From assembly GCF_036711975.1 (NCBI RefSeq), contig NC_091976.1, forward strand, positions 15,128,001 to 15,192,000: a stretch of 64,000 bases of DNA, in the 5' to 3' direction. The first letter of the stretch is position 1. The number at the start of each line of letters is the position of its first letter. The translations under genes were made by a program, and so were the position numbers. The notes beneath the pieces were generated by a model that made no database searches, was not told where the DNA came from, and saw nothing but the letters and a program-made list of their open reading frames with translations. Source of the DNA: Onthophagus taurus. Its lineage: Eukaryota > Arthropoda > Insecta > Coleoptera > Scarabaeidae. Shown here piece by piece: positions 1 to 10,900 of the stretch.

Positions 1-239
1 AAATGAATTTGATGTTTACGATTAAGATTTTTTGAAAGACCTACGCCTGATGTAGTATTATTAGGTAAGGAAAGATTTATGGTGGCGGGGTTTTACCACA
101 TTATAGATACACTAATACCACATCTTGAAGAATGATTTGTGGCCTATAAAAATATCAACGATCAGTTCGACTTCTTATATAATCTTACAACAATTGACGA
201 GAAGGAGCGTGAGTAACTGGGAAAAACTGTGGTAACTAA

Positions 240-1080
240 TCCCAGTGGAAGACAGGGCAAGGACTGACAAAAGCGCTCCAGCAATGATCCAACAACCCAT
301 TCAGGTAAAAAGTGTGGTTACTTCTAGTTAAACTTGAAATTATGAAATAGGTACACGGAATGTAAGAATACTAAACAAATCGGGAGCACAGCAGTCCTTA
401 CCGGATGAAATAAAAAAGTATGAGTTGAGAATATCAACAATACAATAGCAAACTCAATGGCTGAGGGATAGAATCAGACATACTAACACTTCTCCTGTTC
501 TGTACAATGGGAAGAAAACAAGCCTGAAGGAATTGAAAATGCAAACTGAAAATCAAGGCTCGTTTCTTCAACATAACAACTATTCATGTACTTACGCTGT
601 CCGATGGAAGAACAGGAGTCTGGAATAAAAGAGACCTTTTACAAACAACTTTAAAAATGTATACGATTCATCCCAAAAAATGACATCAAGATAATAATCC
701 CGGACAGGAACGCGAAGATCGAAAAGGAGCAGGAATTTATGGGAATAACTGGCAGGCGTACTGTACACAAGATAACTAATAAAAATAGTGAATTTTTCAT
801 TAATTTTGCAGCGGCCAAAAATATGGTAATAAGTTCAACATGTTTCCCTATCGAGATATGCACAAGGTCACGTGGAGGTCAAGAGATGAAAATACCCATT
901 CTCAAATAGACCATCTGGTAACAGGCAAAAGAACACCGACTCTGATAATATGCAGAATTAACAGCAAAATACAACAGAAGACCCACACGCAGGTCAAGCT
1001 GAGGGCAGCAGTTATATTGGATAAGAATTCGTATGAAAATTTAGTCATACAAGTTCTTGTGAAACATTTCTTGTGACTTC
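240..1080 (+). pseudogene. Decayed RTE-type LINE, endonuclease domain
   Basis: Frame-shifted and stop-ridden remnant of the apurinic-type endonuclease of an RTE-like non-LTR retrotransposon. Around 350-420 a start-like block reads GTRNVRILN. Further on come a block like the NNYS...VRWKNRS segment and, near 840-930, the better-kept ISSTCFPYRDMHKVTWRS followed by NTHSQIDHL, which matches the family pattern (…HK.TWRSPDG…NQIDH). The QIDH histidine lies in the catalytic endonuclease motif. Many stops and shifts mean it is dead. The reverse transcriptase of what may be the same element reappears at 3222-3366 and 9068-9870. Family assignment is by motif memory and not by search. Confidence 0.65.
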
Positions 1081-1429
1081 GTACGTTTAAAGTGGTTAAT
1101 TGCGAATGTTCAGTTTATAATTTTTCTCGTTGCAAGTGGGGTCGACTTACTGAATGTGAATATCTATCGGATAATCCTGCCATAAAGTTTGTTTAGTTGG
1201 AGAATTGGAACACACACATATGGGTCCATAAATACTTCGGGGTTATATATATGTGGGTTTAAAGGGGTTACTCCCCGTCTCTTCTCCACTAAGCCTGAAG
1301 AGGCGAACCCTGGAAACCTAAGCAACTCTGCTAGAGATGCGGCAGCCAACCCGTATCGAAAGCAGACCAGGGCGAATGAGAGCGGGAAAAATGGTTGTCT
1401 GAAAAGGAGGGTGGGCTATGGGATAACTA

Positions 1430-2065
1430 ACCATTCCCGTCAAAACGTGTGGTTGATATGGAATACGCAATAGGAACAGGGAACGTCGGAACTTTGAACA
1501 AACCAGCACTCTTTAGAGAATTAATAAGCTACAAACTAATGGTAACAAGAGTTCAAGTAACAAAGTAACTAGGAGGAGATACAAAAACTCACACAGTACT
1601 AAGGAAAATGAAACTAAAGTAAAGGAAAAGGGGAACAAAGAACATGGCGTGACTTTTATTGTTGATAATAAAATTAAGTCTAGCTTATAAATTACGAAGC
1701 CATACATGAAAGAATTTGCAAGCTACAATTATACGAGATCCTTTAAATTGACAGTAATCAACGTGTGTACTGTTCAACAGACCAAACAGAAACAGAAGTT
1801 AAAGAACATATCTATCAGCACTTAGAAAAGGTTTATGAACATTTCCAAACGAAGAAATGAGGGAAAGTTTTGAACAAGAAATCACACAGACTGGTGACAC
1901 GAACACTAGGTCAATTAAAGAACAGTGGGATAACATTAAAAGAACAATAATAGAAACAACAACTACACATATGCTCTAAATATAACTGCGAAAAGAAAGA
2001 CTACCTACTAACCAATTTAATCGCTCTTGCAACTAAGCCATAGAATACAGTAACAAAATGAATAG
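1430..2065 (+). pseudogene. Second, overlapping RTE endonuclease fragment
   Basis: A new endonuclease start (IGTGNVGTLNKPALFREL) occurs near 1460-1520, followed by degraded text. Near 1790-1860 a block resembles the vKd.fY..Le.vy...P segment, and near 1900-1960 there is a match to the TRSIKEQWDNIKRTI type. Because this restarts the same domain already passed at 350, it is a second copy or a local rearrangement and not a continuation. Region 1164-1430 just upstream is a GC-richer stretch that may be its untranslated leader. All frames are broken. Confidence 0.5.
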
Positions 2066-2089
2066 AAAGTGAATGACAAGCAGCTCTTG

Positions 2090-3217
2090 TCCTTCTTGTC
2101 ATCCACTACAGAAGAATGGAATTTGAAGATAAGAAAAGCCGAAATTGGCATCAAGCCCGAAAATCGTTATATCAAATATAACGATTTTCGGGCTATATTA
2201 AATTGTTATATCAAAGTACCAAAATCTACGGTCACTCAAATACAGTCAAGCCATTCCTCACAAACGCCAATAAAATTGAAAGACTGAAATATTGTCTGTC
2301 AATGCTTAAATCAGAAACTTTAAATGCAAAAGCTCCCGAATTCATCGATATGTATGATCGAGTTCATGTAGACGAGAAATGATTTTACCTCACAAAAAAA
2401 ACTGAGACGTGTTACCTAGTTGAAGGTGAAAAAGAACCGCACAGGATCTGCAAGAGCAAGCGTTTTCTCACAAAAGTAATGTTCTTAGCCGCTGTATATT
2501 CTGAAAACAAGAACTTCGATGGATAACTTGGCATTTGGCCTTTTGTGTTTTTGGAACCTGCTAAACGGTGCAGTAAGAATTTAACAGCTGGGATCATTGA
2601 AACGAAAGTGGTTTCTAAAGTTACTAGAGAAGAGTATAAGAACATGATTATTAGAAAATTGTTGCCCGAAATTCATGCAAAATAGCCGAGATCCGGTCGT
2701 CGCCAAATAATTTGGATCCAGTAAGACAACGCTAACCACACATTCTCCCTGTTGACAATGAGTTTAATGAAGCTTCAAATAGAACTGGGTTCAAAATCAA
2801 AATGATATGTCAGCCACCGAATAGTCCCGATACAAACGTCTTAGATTTAGACTTGTTTAATGCAATTCAGTCATTGCAGCAACAATTGGCTTACAAAACT
2901 GTAGATGAATTAATTCTTGCTGTTGAAAAAACCTTTTCCGAATTGAGCACCAACAGTATATGGTAGAAACAATGATAGTAGATGGAGGCAATAATTACAA
3001 AGTGCGGCTATGAATCAAGATCATTTACAGAGAATGGGTAGGCTTCCAGTTTCTATAAATTTTGATTTTGGGCTTTATCAACATGTAAAAGACATCACCG
3101 TCAAATGTTTCTTAAAAACGATATTTGTAGTTAAATTTCAATAAATTACTTTAAATCGGACACTTATTTTTGGACAAAAACAATCCATATCGGACACTTA
3201 TTTCTGGACGGAGGCAG
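2090..3217 (+). mobile_element. Plant-type mariner-like element (DD39D style), 3' half with TIR
   Basis: Three plus-strand frames together show a transposase of the mariner subgroup best known from plants. Motifs in order: VPKSTVTQIQSSHS (about 2205), the first catalytic block near 2365 (DEK.FYLTKKTETCYL), EKEPHRICKSKRFLTK (about 2430), the GIWPFVFLEPAKR-like block, EF.EASNRTGFKIKMICQPP and NSPDTNVLDLDLFNAIQSL near 2820-2880. The 3' end is a terminal repeat at 3191-3217, reading on the minus strand CTGCCTCCGTCCAGAAATAA, followed by a TA target site. A second copy of the cggacactta motif lies just inside (about 3157). The 5' terminal repeat was not found. Numerous frameshifts make it inactive. 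Confidence 0.7.
2155..2193. repeat. Perfect 18-bp inverted repeat with 3-nt loop
   Basis: GCCCGAAAATCGTTATAT at 2155-2172 and its exact reverse complement at 2176-2193 are separated by CAA. It lies at the start of the mariner remnant, inside what would be coding sequence, so it may be a replication or repair foldback (templated inversion) and not a functional hairpin. Perfect arms in otherwise decayed sequence suggest it is recent. Confidence 0.85.
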
Positions 3218-3221
3218 TATT

Positions 3222-3366
3222 AGATTATTTTTGAAACAACATATTAGTAGACTTCAAGGAATCCTACGACTCCATTGATAGGGGGAAACTTAATACTGTG
3301 CGAAAACTAATAAGGCTACTAAATCGACTATGGAATATGCGAAAGTGACTGTACGGGTATATACAC
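3222..3366 (+). pseudogene. RTE-type LINE reverse transcriptase fragment (left part)
   Basis: Reads NNILVDFKESYDSIDRGKLN then RKLIRLLNRLW and KVTVRV, the palm start (FVDF..AYDSI.R) of an RTE-like reverse transcriptase. It stops abruptly at the inverted-repeat end of the 3367-9067 stack and resumes with GTYSLTEEFEITR at 9068, so the stack is an insertion into this LINE. Confidence 0.7.
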
Positions 3367-4355
3367 CTATGCGACGTTAGCCCCCAATTTTTCTAGCCCC
3401 CAATTAGATAGGATTTTACATGTATAGTATTTTGATTATAACAAGAGAACCAGTCGACCGAAACAATGTCTCATTCGAAAGCTCAATCCTTGGACAATAC
3501 GAAAGTGAAAGTAAAACAATTAATGTAAACTAAATAATTAGAGAACGGTTTGACGGATTTTAATGTTTTATATCTCAATCGATAGCTTTCGCCTAGCTGA
3601 ATGCGGTTGTCGAATGATGTTGACTAAAATTGGTCAATTAATAAAGGAGATAATTTACTTATTTGATTAATTAATTGTTTGTATTTTATTCAAAATCCTT
3701 AAATATTTCGAATCGGGCATTTCGATAACCACATTCAGCCAGGCGAAAGCTATCGATTGAGACATAGAACATTAAAATCCGTCAAACCGTTCTCTAATTA
3801 TAGTCGATTTAGTTTAAATTAATTTTTTTATATTGGGGGCTAGACTTTCGGGCGTTCATACGTGCATAAACAACGAGCCGAACACGGTGTCATTCCGAGG
3901 GCTGTACAGCTCTGTTCAGATTTAATGCGAATCGTTCGCTGTTAGCTCCGACATGACGCTGGTACTGGAAGAAGACGGAGACATCTTTTGTTTCTATTCA
4001 ATTCGATTTCTGAGACTAAAGGAAGTGACCCTCTTCCTTAACCCAGGTAAAACCGTCCCAGTTTGAAGTGGGCCGAAGAATGGATCACCCTTTTTTTAAA
4101 TGTGTTAATTTTATTTTATTTTAAATCTTTTTTGATATTTTTAAGAACAATTACACGATTGTTTATATGTTCCTCTAATAAATAATTTTAGAGTAGGTCT
4201 ATAAATAAAACGTCAGATAAAAATCTCAGTAATATAATTAATATAATATAAAACTTATAAATAAAGCTTTATGAAACTCTCCTTCAAATTTTAAATAGAA
4301 TTATTCAATATCAAAATTACGTGCATTCAAATTTGTCTATTTTCTTAAATACAAC

Positions 4356-4671
4356 ATGCCTCGTGTTCCTGGTCTACGAGAGTCAGGTTTGACTACGAGG
4401 CGAGCAATTATTGCCCTTCATCAAGAAGGAATAGATAAACGGGAAATTGCCGAACGTGAAGGCTTATCCAATCGAAAATCTATGGGCTTTGGTGGAAAAC
4501 CAGTTCAATAAAAATGCCAATTTTCCGCTTCGCGTGGATAATCTGCGCCTCAACATTACAGTTGTGTGGGAATTGTTTTACGGCAAGGATGTATGCGAAA
4601 GATTAGTAAATTTGATGTCCACCGGATTGCAATGTTGCATAGAGAATAATGGGTATTATACAAAATACTGA
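4356..4671 (+). pseudogene. Internally deleted Tc1-like transposase
   Basis: The first 35 residues (MPRVPGLRESGLTTRRAIIA then LHQEGIDKREIAERE) are the N-terminal helix-turn-helix start of a Tc1-like transposase. After about 4460 the sequence jumps straight to the C-terminal part in another frame: NVKAYPIENLWALVENQF, ending with SMSTGLQ-like and the usual …NNGYYTKY end, stop at 4669-4671. The entire DDE core is missing, so this is a MITE-like deletion derivative. It lies within the nested stack. Confidence 0.7.
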
Positions 4672-4826
4672 TAATATTTGATGATATAATGGACCTTATA
4701 AAATTTTCCCCATTTAGATTATTATAATATTTATTATATTTTTTGTTATATAGGAGTATTATATTTTATTATATTGATTTTATTATATTAAAATGGTTTG
4801 CGATATATTTCAATATATAGTTTATA

Positions 4827-5971
4827 CAGGGTGTATCTGAATGACGTGCCCAAACTTCAGGGCGTGATTCTTTAGGCAATTTTAAGCGTACTTTGATATA
4901 TGAACCATGGGCGATTTGGGCTCCCCTAAGGAGCTACACTCCTCCAAAAATGGCGGAAAATTTTGGTTTAATTTTTTTTTCTCAAAAACCATAAACTCTA
5001 GGAAAACGAAATTTGAGGAATATGTTTGTACTTTCAACCTATCCTTCTAAACTACTAAACGTAACCACCCCTTTACATTTTTTGCAAAAATTTTTTTATG
5101 CAGATGGTAAATACATTAAAAATTTTTTTACATAAGTAGATGAAAGTATCCTAAAACTTTTTTGTCTCTCTAAAATTTTTCCAAAAACGACTAATTTTTG
5201 AGAAAAAAAATAATACAGCAAACACTGCCCGTTAAACAACGGGGTTGTCTATCAAAATTTGGAATGAATTTTGAATGAAAAAATCTTAGTAAGCTCTGCA
5301 ATCTTTGTCAGAAATATTTTTGACGTTTAAATGTCAGTGTTTTACTTACTATTATTATTGCTTTTCAAATTAATTTTCGAATAAAGTTCTATCGCATTTA
5401 CACTCGTTCACTCGACGTTTCAAAATTTTAAATAAAACAATAATAATAGTAAGAAAACCACTGACATTTAAACGTCAAAAATATTTCTGACAAAGATTGC
5501 TAAGCCTGCTAAGATTTTTTCTTTAAAAATTCATTTCAACTTTCTCTTAACAACGCTACAGCTTAACAGTTAGTATTTGCCTAATTAATTTTTTTCTCAG
5601 AAACTATTAACTATTCGAAGAACATCAGAGAGGCAAAAAAGTTTTAGAATATTTTCGTCTATCTAAATAAAATATTTCCAATGTATTTATCACCGTCATA
5701 AAAAAGATCTAGACAAAAATTGAACGGGGGTGGTTATGTTTAGTAACTTAGAAGGGAAGATTGAAAGTACAAATAGGTTGGAAACATATGATAAGCTAAA
5801 CGTATTTCCCAAATTTCATTTTCCTGGTATTTACGGTTTTCGGGAAAACAAAAATAAACCAAAATTTTTCGCCATTTTTGAAGGGGCCTATAAGAAATAT
5901 AAGAAAGTACCCTTAAAATTGCCTAAAAAATCACCCCCTGAAGTTTGGGCACGTCATTCAGATATACCCTG
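4827..5971. mobile_element. Near-complete palindromic MITE (TA target site)
   Basis: Starts CAGGGTGTATCTGAATGACG after a TA (4825-4826) and ends with the inverse followed by TA (5972-5973). The two arms, about 4827-5360 and 5437-5971, are inverted copies almost to the centre; for example the segment around 5298-5340 (gcaatctttgtcagaaa...) returns reversed at 5459-5500. Only about 75 bp at the centre is unpaired. The CAGGGTG end and TA duplication are usual for mariner-derived MITEs. No coding sequence is present. Half of one arm recurs at 25520-25840. Confidence 0.8.
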
Positions 5972-6756
5972 TATATAACTTACTATCAATATATAATTTT
6001 CATTTCTTATGAGGTTCGACTTGTCGTTCCACTGTACCAAAGAAATACAGTAATTATTAGTAATTATTGTCATTTACTACAGGAATTGTGTAAAGTGATT
6101 ACTTATACTTATTTATTTTCTTAACTTTTTTTTGTGATTCAGTCATCTTGGCCATAAATCACATCACCCCACTTGCCTGTTCGGAACTTTTACAACATTA
6201 CAGAGTAGGTAAAACCTGCATTGAATGCCTCGTGAACGTATGTCGTTTCTAGTACAATTTTATGCCTCTACGAGCGGCTCTTTTCGCATTATATCTGAAC
6301 AGAACTGTACAGGGTGTCCCAATTTCGATGTCCGCATAGGCTATCTCCGAAACTAAAAGAGATAGAAAAAAAGTAGCTTACATGTCATGATCTCGTTTTT
6401 CGAGAAAATGCTAATGCCGAAAACTCCGAACAACTATCGTCTTTTGTTTTCGCCCTATCGGCCAAAACTGAAAATTTTGCGAAAACGACAATCGCGAATA
6501 TCTCACTTATTATCAAAGATGGAGTATTATAAATAAAACATTATATGGGCAACTTTTTACGAAGAATTCAGTGGCGTAGGTAGAATTTTTTTCCCATCTT
6601 TGGTTTTCGAGATTTGAGACATAACTTTATTTTTTTAAATGGAAACCATAGTTGGCTATGACCTAAAATAATTTGTTATTTTCTTCTGATAACAAATATA
6701 TATAGTTTGTGGGGTATATTTCTTATAGTTATTGAATAATTAACATAAATTCATTT

Positions 6757-6927
6757 TGTTCTATCTAAAACTAATGTATGTATTTAAAAGTTAATGTTGC
6801 TATGGTGATAACCATACATACTACGATGGAACGTAATGTATCAATTTTGTTTGTTCTTTCTAAAACTATTGTATGTATTTAAAACTTAATGTTGTTATGG
6901 TGATAACAATGCCACGATGGAAAACAT
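6757..6927. repeat. Two-copy tandem repeat inside the left arm
   Basis: A block of about 80-90 bp beginning tttgttctatctaaaacta at 6757 is repeated with substitutions from about 6850 (tttgttctttctaaaacta). The right arm at 8195-8290 has only one such copy, so the duplication arose after the element formed. Confidence 0.7.
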
Positions 6928-6928
6928 T

Positions 6929-7348
6929 GGGTACGTTCAGCAGGTGTCAACAGTTGAATTAAATCAGTCAGCTAGTTGTATGAGCTTTAATACAGCGGAA
7001 CGAAATCGGCTGAACAAGCGATTGAGAATTAGCAGTTCAGCATAACCTAAAACTATGGCCAACAATAATATTTTTGAAAATTTTGTGTTATTACAAGAGA
7101 TAATAGATGATGATGTTGATTTTAAGGCTCATTTCATTTTATACAGTTCTGCCAGTTTTCAAAATTAAAGGGGAGAAACAAATAATATTAATCCTAACCT
7201 AGAATTTCACAACCGCTGACAAACTAAGCGCAGATTACTTACGCTGAGATATTTACTAAACTGCTGCGTAACAGCGCTGACTTAGCATATCGTTCAGCAG
7301 CGACTGCTAATATAGCAACTTAACAGTTGACACCGGCTGAACGTGCCC
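6929..7348 (+). mobile_element. PIF-Harbinger-like MITE
   Basis: Inverted ends GGGTACGTTCAGCAGGTGTC and (reverse of the right end) GGGCACGTTCAGCCGGTGTC define a 420-bp unit. A short plus-strand reading from about 7052 begins MANNNIFENFVLLQEIIDDD, like the start of a Harbinger transposase, then breaks. It interrupts the second catalytic region of the host mariner transposase. The target duplication is not clear (about 3 bp, imperfect). Confidence 0.55.
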
Positions 7349-7369
7349 ATCGTTTCCAATTATTGCCAA

Positions 7370-8050
7370 AGTTTGTAGTAGTATTTAAAAATTCACTAAC
7401 AACTCTGGCATTATGTGCTGGTGCTCCGTCATATTGAAAATATATCATTTGAGACTTATTTAATGGCAAACTGTCGACCAAAGGCACAATGTGCTGCCTT
7501 GATATATTGAGGTATTACCTGAGTTTAAGTTTTTATGGCAGATACTATATGCCAACATTCTATTATCTAAAAGGGCACACCATACATTGAACCTCAACCT
7601 TCTTTAAACACTCAGAGACTTCATTGGTCCAGATGACATTTTGAACAAACAGCAGATTATTTATTTTTCTAAATATCATCTACAAAATTCTAATCTTAGA
7701 TTGACATCTCCGGCACGTAAATAATGAGTTAGGCCCGCTTTGTATGGTTTATACATATTTTTCTTTCATATTCGGGAGCAGCGGTTTTTGGGTCAGACGT
7801 CTTGTTCAATTTCTCTGCAAGATGTTGATGGATTTATCGCAAGTGAAGCCAACACATTGACTTCATCCTCTTGCAGGCCATTTTGGTATGTTTTTGCACG
7901 TGGTTTGGGGATGGACCAAAAATCTATTAAATTTTCTGCTAACCGGCTAAAAGTTCTTACGTGCGGTTGTCTTCTTTCCGGATACCTTGTGAAATATAAT
8001 TCCGCGGCTAACGTCGCATTCTTATCTGATAACATATAGCATTCCATCAT
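7370..8050 (-). pseudogene. Decayed mariner-type transposase
   Basis: On the minus strand an 85-residue open stretch from an ATG at 8050 shows the DNA-binding pattern YFTRYPERRQPHVRTFSRL and …NVLASLAINPSTSCREIEQD, typical of the insect mariner group whose transposase opens with a YP.R..P....F.RL motif. Farther downstream (7370-7640) come WTNEVSECLKKV-like text and MIYFQYDGAPAHNARVVSEF, the block containing the second catalytic aspartate. Stops and shifts separate the parts, and the C-terminus is cut by the Harbinger MITE. Confidence 0.7.
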
Positions 8051-9067
8051 GTTACATTTTCATAATTTTCGAAGTTCATTGTAAAGTTTTATTTAGTTTT
8101 GTTATACTTTGACACCTAACATGCATACCAGCTCATAATGCCAGAGTTGTTATCGAATTTTTAAATACAAACTTTGGCAATTATTTGATACATTATGTTC
8201 CATCATAGTATGTATGGTTATCACCATAGCAACATTAACTTTTAAATACATACATTAGTTTTAGATAGAACAAAATGAATTTATGTTAATTATTCAACAA
8301 CCATAAGAAATATACCCCACAAACTATATATATTTGTTGTCAGACGAAAATAACAAATTATTTTAGGTCATAGCCAACTATGGTCTCCATTTAAAAAAAT
8401 AAAATTATGTCTCAAATCTCGAAAACCAAAGATGGGAAAAAAATTCTACCTACGCCACTGAATTCTTCGTAAAAAGTTGCCCATATAATGTTTTATTTAT
8501 AATACTCCATCTTTAATAATAAGTGAGATATTCGCGATTGTCGTTTTCGCAAAATTTTCAGTTTTTGCCGATAGGGCGAAAACAAAAGACGATAGCTGTT
8601 CGGAGTTTTCGGCATTAGCATTTTCTCTAAAAACGAGATCATGACATGTAAGCTACTTTTTTTCTATCTCTTTTAGTTTCGGAGATAGCCTATGCGGACA
8701 TCGAAATTGGGACACCCTGTACAAGGTTAACGGGAGAGAATTGAAATCGGGCATTTTATGATTTCGATAGAAGAAACTATGGCGAATCGAATGACTTATA
8801 GATCTTGATCATCGGGTACATCGTTTACGAGTTATCACCACTTAAAACAGTAATTTTTCTGTTATTTTCGTGTACCTTCGCATTATTTTGGCGTTTTAGC
8901 GGAATTCGAAAGAGATTTCGAATCGGGTATTTCCACTTTCGTATTGGCCAAGGATTGAGGCTTCGAATGAGACATTGTTTATCGAAATCGGTTGACTGGT
9001 TCTCTTGTTATAATCAAAATACTATACATGTAAAATCTTATCTAATTGGGGGCTAACTTCGCATAGG

Positions 9068-9870
9068 TGGTACATACAGTCTTACTGAGGAATTTGAAAT
9101 TACGCGTAGACTAAAGAAAGACAAAGAACTAGCCCCAATATTTTTTAATTTGGAACGATATCAACATTTTGATCGGAAGAACAGAAGACGCACAGCAACC
9201 CTACGCCGATCTTATAACATAAGCTAAATAAATAGGCCTTAAAGTCAATATGCAAAAATAGAAAAACTTTACACAAGAAAGGACACGAAACATCTCACAA
9301 GATGATAATATTGAATCAGTGGAACAATTTACATATCTGGAAGTGGAGCAGAACAACGATGGCTCTATAAATGCTGATTAACAAGGCATACTGCGCACTT
9401 TCTTACATATTTGAATCACAAATAACTCATCGAAATTCTAAGATGAGAATACATAAATTGATAATAAGGCGAATATACGACATACGGCAGTGAAACATGG
9501 ATCCTTACAGCAAAACTCAAAAATAGTTGGTTATCTTCGAGAGAAAGATATTGAGAGGATTTCTGGCCCCAACAAAAGAAAACAACTTATGGCAAGTAAA
9601 GTACAACTACTAAACTTACGAAATGGAGAAAGAACTCCAACGTACAGAATTCTGCAAGATGTAAAGGTAAATTGCATGGAAAGACTAATGGGAAAACCGC
9701 GTAAAAGGTGGGAGGATAAGACAGTAAAGGACGCCCGAAATATTTTAAGAGTTCGAGTATGGTAGAGAAGTTTGGGCTGTAGAACCATTAAAGAAATATT
9801 TCGTATCAAAAAGTTAGAACGGAGAATTGGAGAGATCATAATTATGAAAAACTTGGAAAATATGATCAAA
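9068..9870 (+). pseudogene. RTE-type LINE, rest of reverse transcriptase and 3' end
   Basis: Continues the fragment at 3222-3366: GTYSLTEEFEITR, a decayed …PIFFNLE… block, the EFVYL-type thumb region near 9330, then near 9500-9560 TWILT-like and IFERKILR-like text. It finishes at about 9680-9765 with MGKPRKRWEDKTVKDARN, the R.R.RW.d.V..Da end typical of RTE-like elements. The open stretch 9490-9765 is in part a single frame. A poly(A) tail or short tandem tail is not evident. Confidence 0.7.
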
Positions 9871-10537
9871 AGATCTATTCATTTATTGTTTGGTGTTGCT
9901 GATTTTGCCGCTCTCATTAAGACCTAACAAACCACTTGAAATTGTCCTATTAAGGCTATAATATAATTTAGTATAATTTCTTATTCGGGTTTAATTTTAG
10001 TAAGTATGGTTATTATTAATAGTTAGAGCAATTTAAGTTATTCAATATATAAATGTTGTTTTTTACTCTCTTCACAACTACTTTTACCTTAATACAACTG
10101 TTTATTAATTATAACACGTGTAGAAAAACTTAATACAATATGTAATGTTTCCAAATTCTTTAACAAAAATTTTTGACTTAAATTATTTACCTCAAAATAA
10201 AAAAAATCTTTCTCTCATTACAAAATTAAATTTAATTTGATATTCGATATAAAATCAAGATTTTGAAGTATATTTACTGAAACCTAACCGAAAATCAACA
10301 TATAGAGAGAAAACGTGACCTTGTTCTTTTTGCAGAATAAACTAAACAATAAGAATCGATCGATTACTATAGTTTTAAATTAAAAAAGGACCCGTACAGA
10401 TTTTTAAAGATTTACTGTTCCTTACACAACATCTAAATTTGGAACGTATAAACATTTATTCCAGCTCAAACTTCCAACATGTAACACGTACACGACGAAA
10501 ATACGAAAATACTTATAACAAAATTTTTATTACATAC
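9871..10537. other. AT-rich stretch, probable K2P intron
   Basis: No repeat family, RNA gene or coding region recognised. From 10537 leftward it should be the first intron of the minus-strand channel gene. I searched by eye for a second channel exon here and saw none. Confidence 0.5.
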
Positions 10538-10675
10538 CAAACCTCCAATAACGGTGTAAATCATTAGGGCTAAAAGAAGCCCGATGTGTTGTAAAATTGG
10601 TTTCCATTCGACTTTGTAAAACCAACGTTTTACCTTTAAGGTCCACGTGTTTTTCGGGTCAAAATTTTTTTCCAT
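10538..10675 (-). CDS. First coding exon of a probable two-pore-domain (K2P) potassium channel
   Basis: The ATG at 10675 opens a 46-codon minus-strand exon, preceded by an in-frame TAG at 10712-10714. It encodes a basic, cytosolic N-terminus followed by a first membrane helix: WKPILQHIGLLLALMIYTVI then GGL. The (H).GL....YT.IGG.. pattern is what insect K2P channels show at M1. The exon ends exactly at a strong donor (GTATGTAA at 10537) in phase 0, so the first extracellular cap, pore and remaining helices lie to the left, outside the window or hidden beyond transposons. The gene is divergent from the zinc-finger gene, with 225 bp between start codons. Only the first helix is seen, so another four-helix membrane protein remains possible. 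Confidence 0.6.
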
Positions 10676-10900
10676 TTCGTATTTTTTTTGAAAATCAGCA
10701 ACGATCAATTGCTATGCGAACGCTGAAACCGAAGGCTAAACACTGAAAATAACTAAAATATCCTCCAATTGAATGAATTTTATTAAATCATATTATTGAG
10801 CATAAACATAATTATAAAAATTTAATGTATTGTTTATTTTAGTGATTTATTTAAAGTAAAATAATAAATTTAATTTCAAAAAGTTAAATTTAAATTTTAA
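10676..10900. promoter_or_regulatory. Shared divergent upstream region
   Basis: The 225 bp between the start codons of the minus-strand channel exon and the plus-strand zinc-finger gene must hold both 5' leaders and start sites. It is AT-rich; no clear TATA box or initiator stands out. The call rests on geometry alone. Confidence 0.4.

Larger units (their letters stand above)
6310..8719 (-). mobile_element. Mariner-superfamily element with long terminal inverted repeats
   Basis: Begins CAGGGTGTCCCAATTTCGAT after TA (6308-6309) and ends with the complement before TA (8720-8721). Terminal inverted repeats run about 520 bp (6310-6830 and 8195-8719). The centre carries a decayed minus-strand transposase (7370-8050) and a nested Harbinger-type MITE (6929-7348). 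It is itself nested in the 3367-9067 foldback element. Confidence 0.8.
3367..9067. mobile_element. Unclassified foldback-type element with nested insertions
   Basis: The outer ends are inverted repeats: CCTATGCGACGTTAGCCCCC at 3370 and its near-complement ending at 9067, and similarity continues for over 120 bp inward (to about 3480 and from about 8940). Inside the left arm a second inverted pair exists: a module at about 3539-3610 (agagaacggtttgacgg...) recurs reversed at 3718-3798, and the arm ends near 3845 with ttgggggctag, the complement of its own beginning. The stretch 3845-4100 is GC-richer and of unknown nature; part of it (about 3905-3930) recurs inverted at 6276-6310. Related copies lie at 52846-53690 and 58693-59037. 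No transposase of its own is visible. The target duplication is unclear. Confidence 0.6.

Noticed and set aside
1164..1509. Overlapping open frames on both strands near 1.2-1.5 kb
   Set aside because: Probably the GC-richer leader of the second LINE fragment; neither strand gives a known domain.
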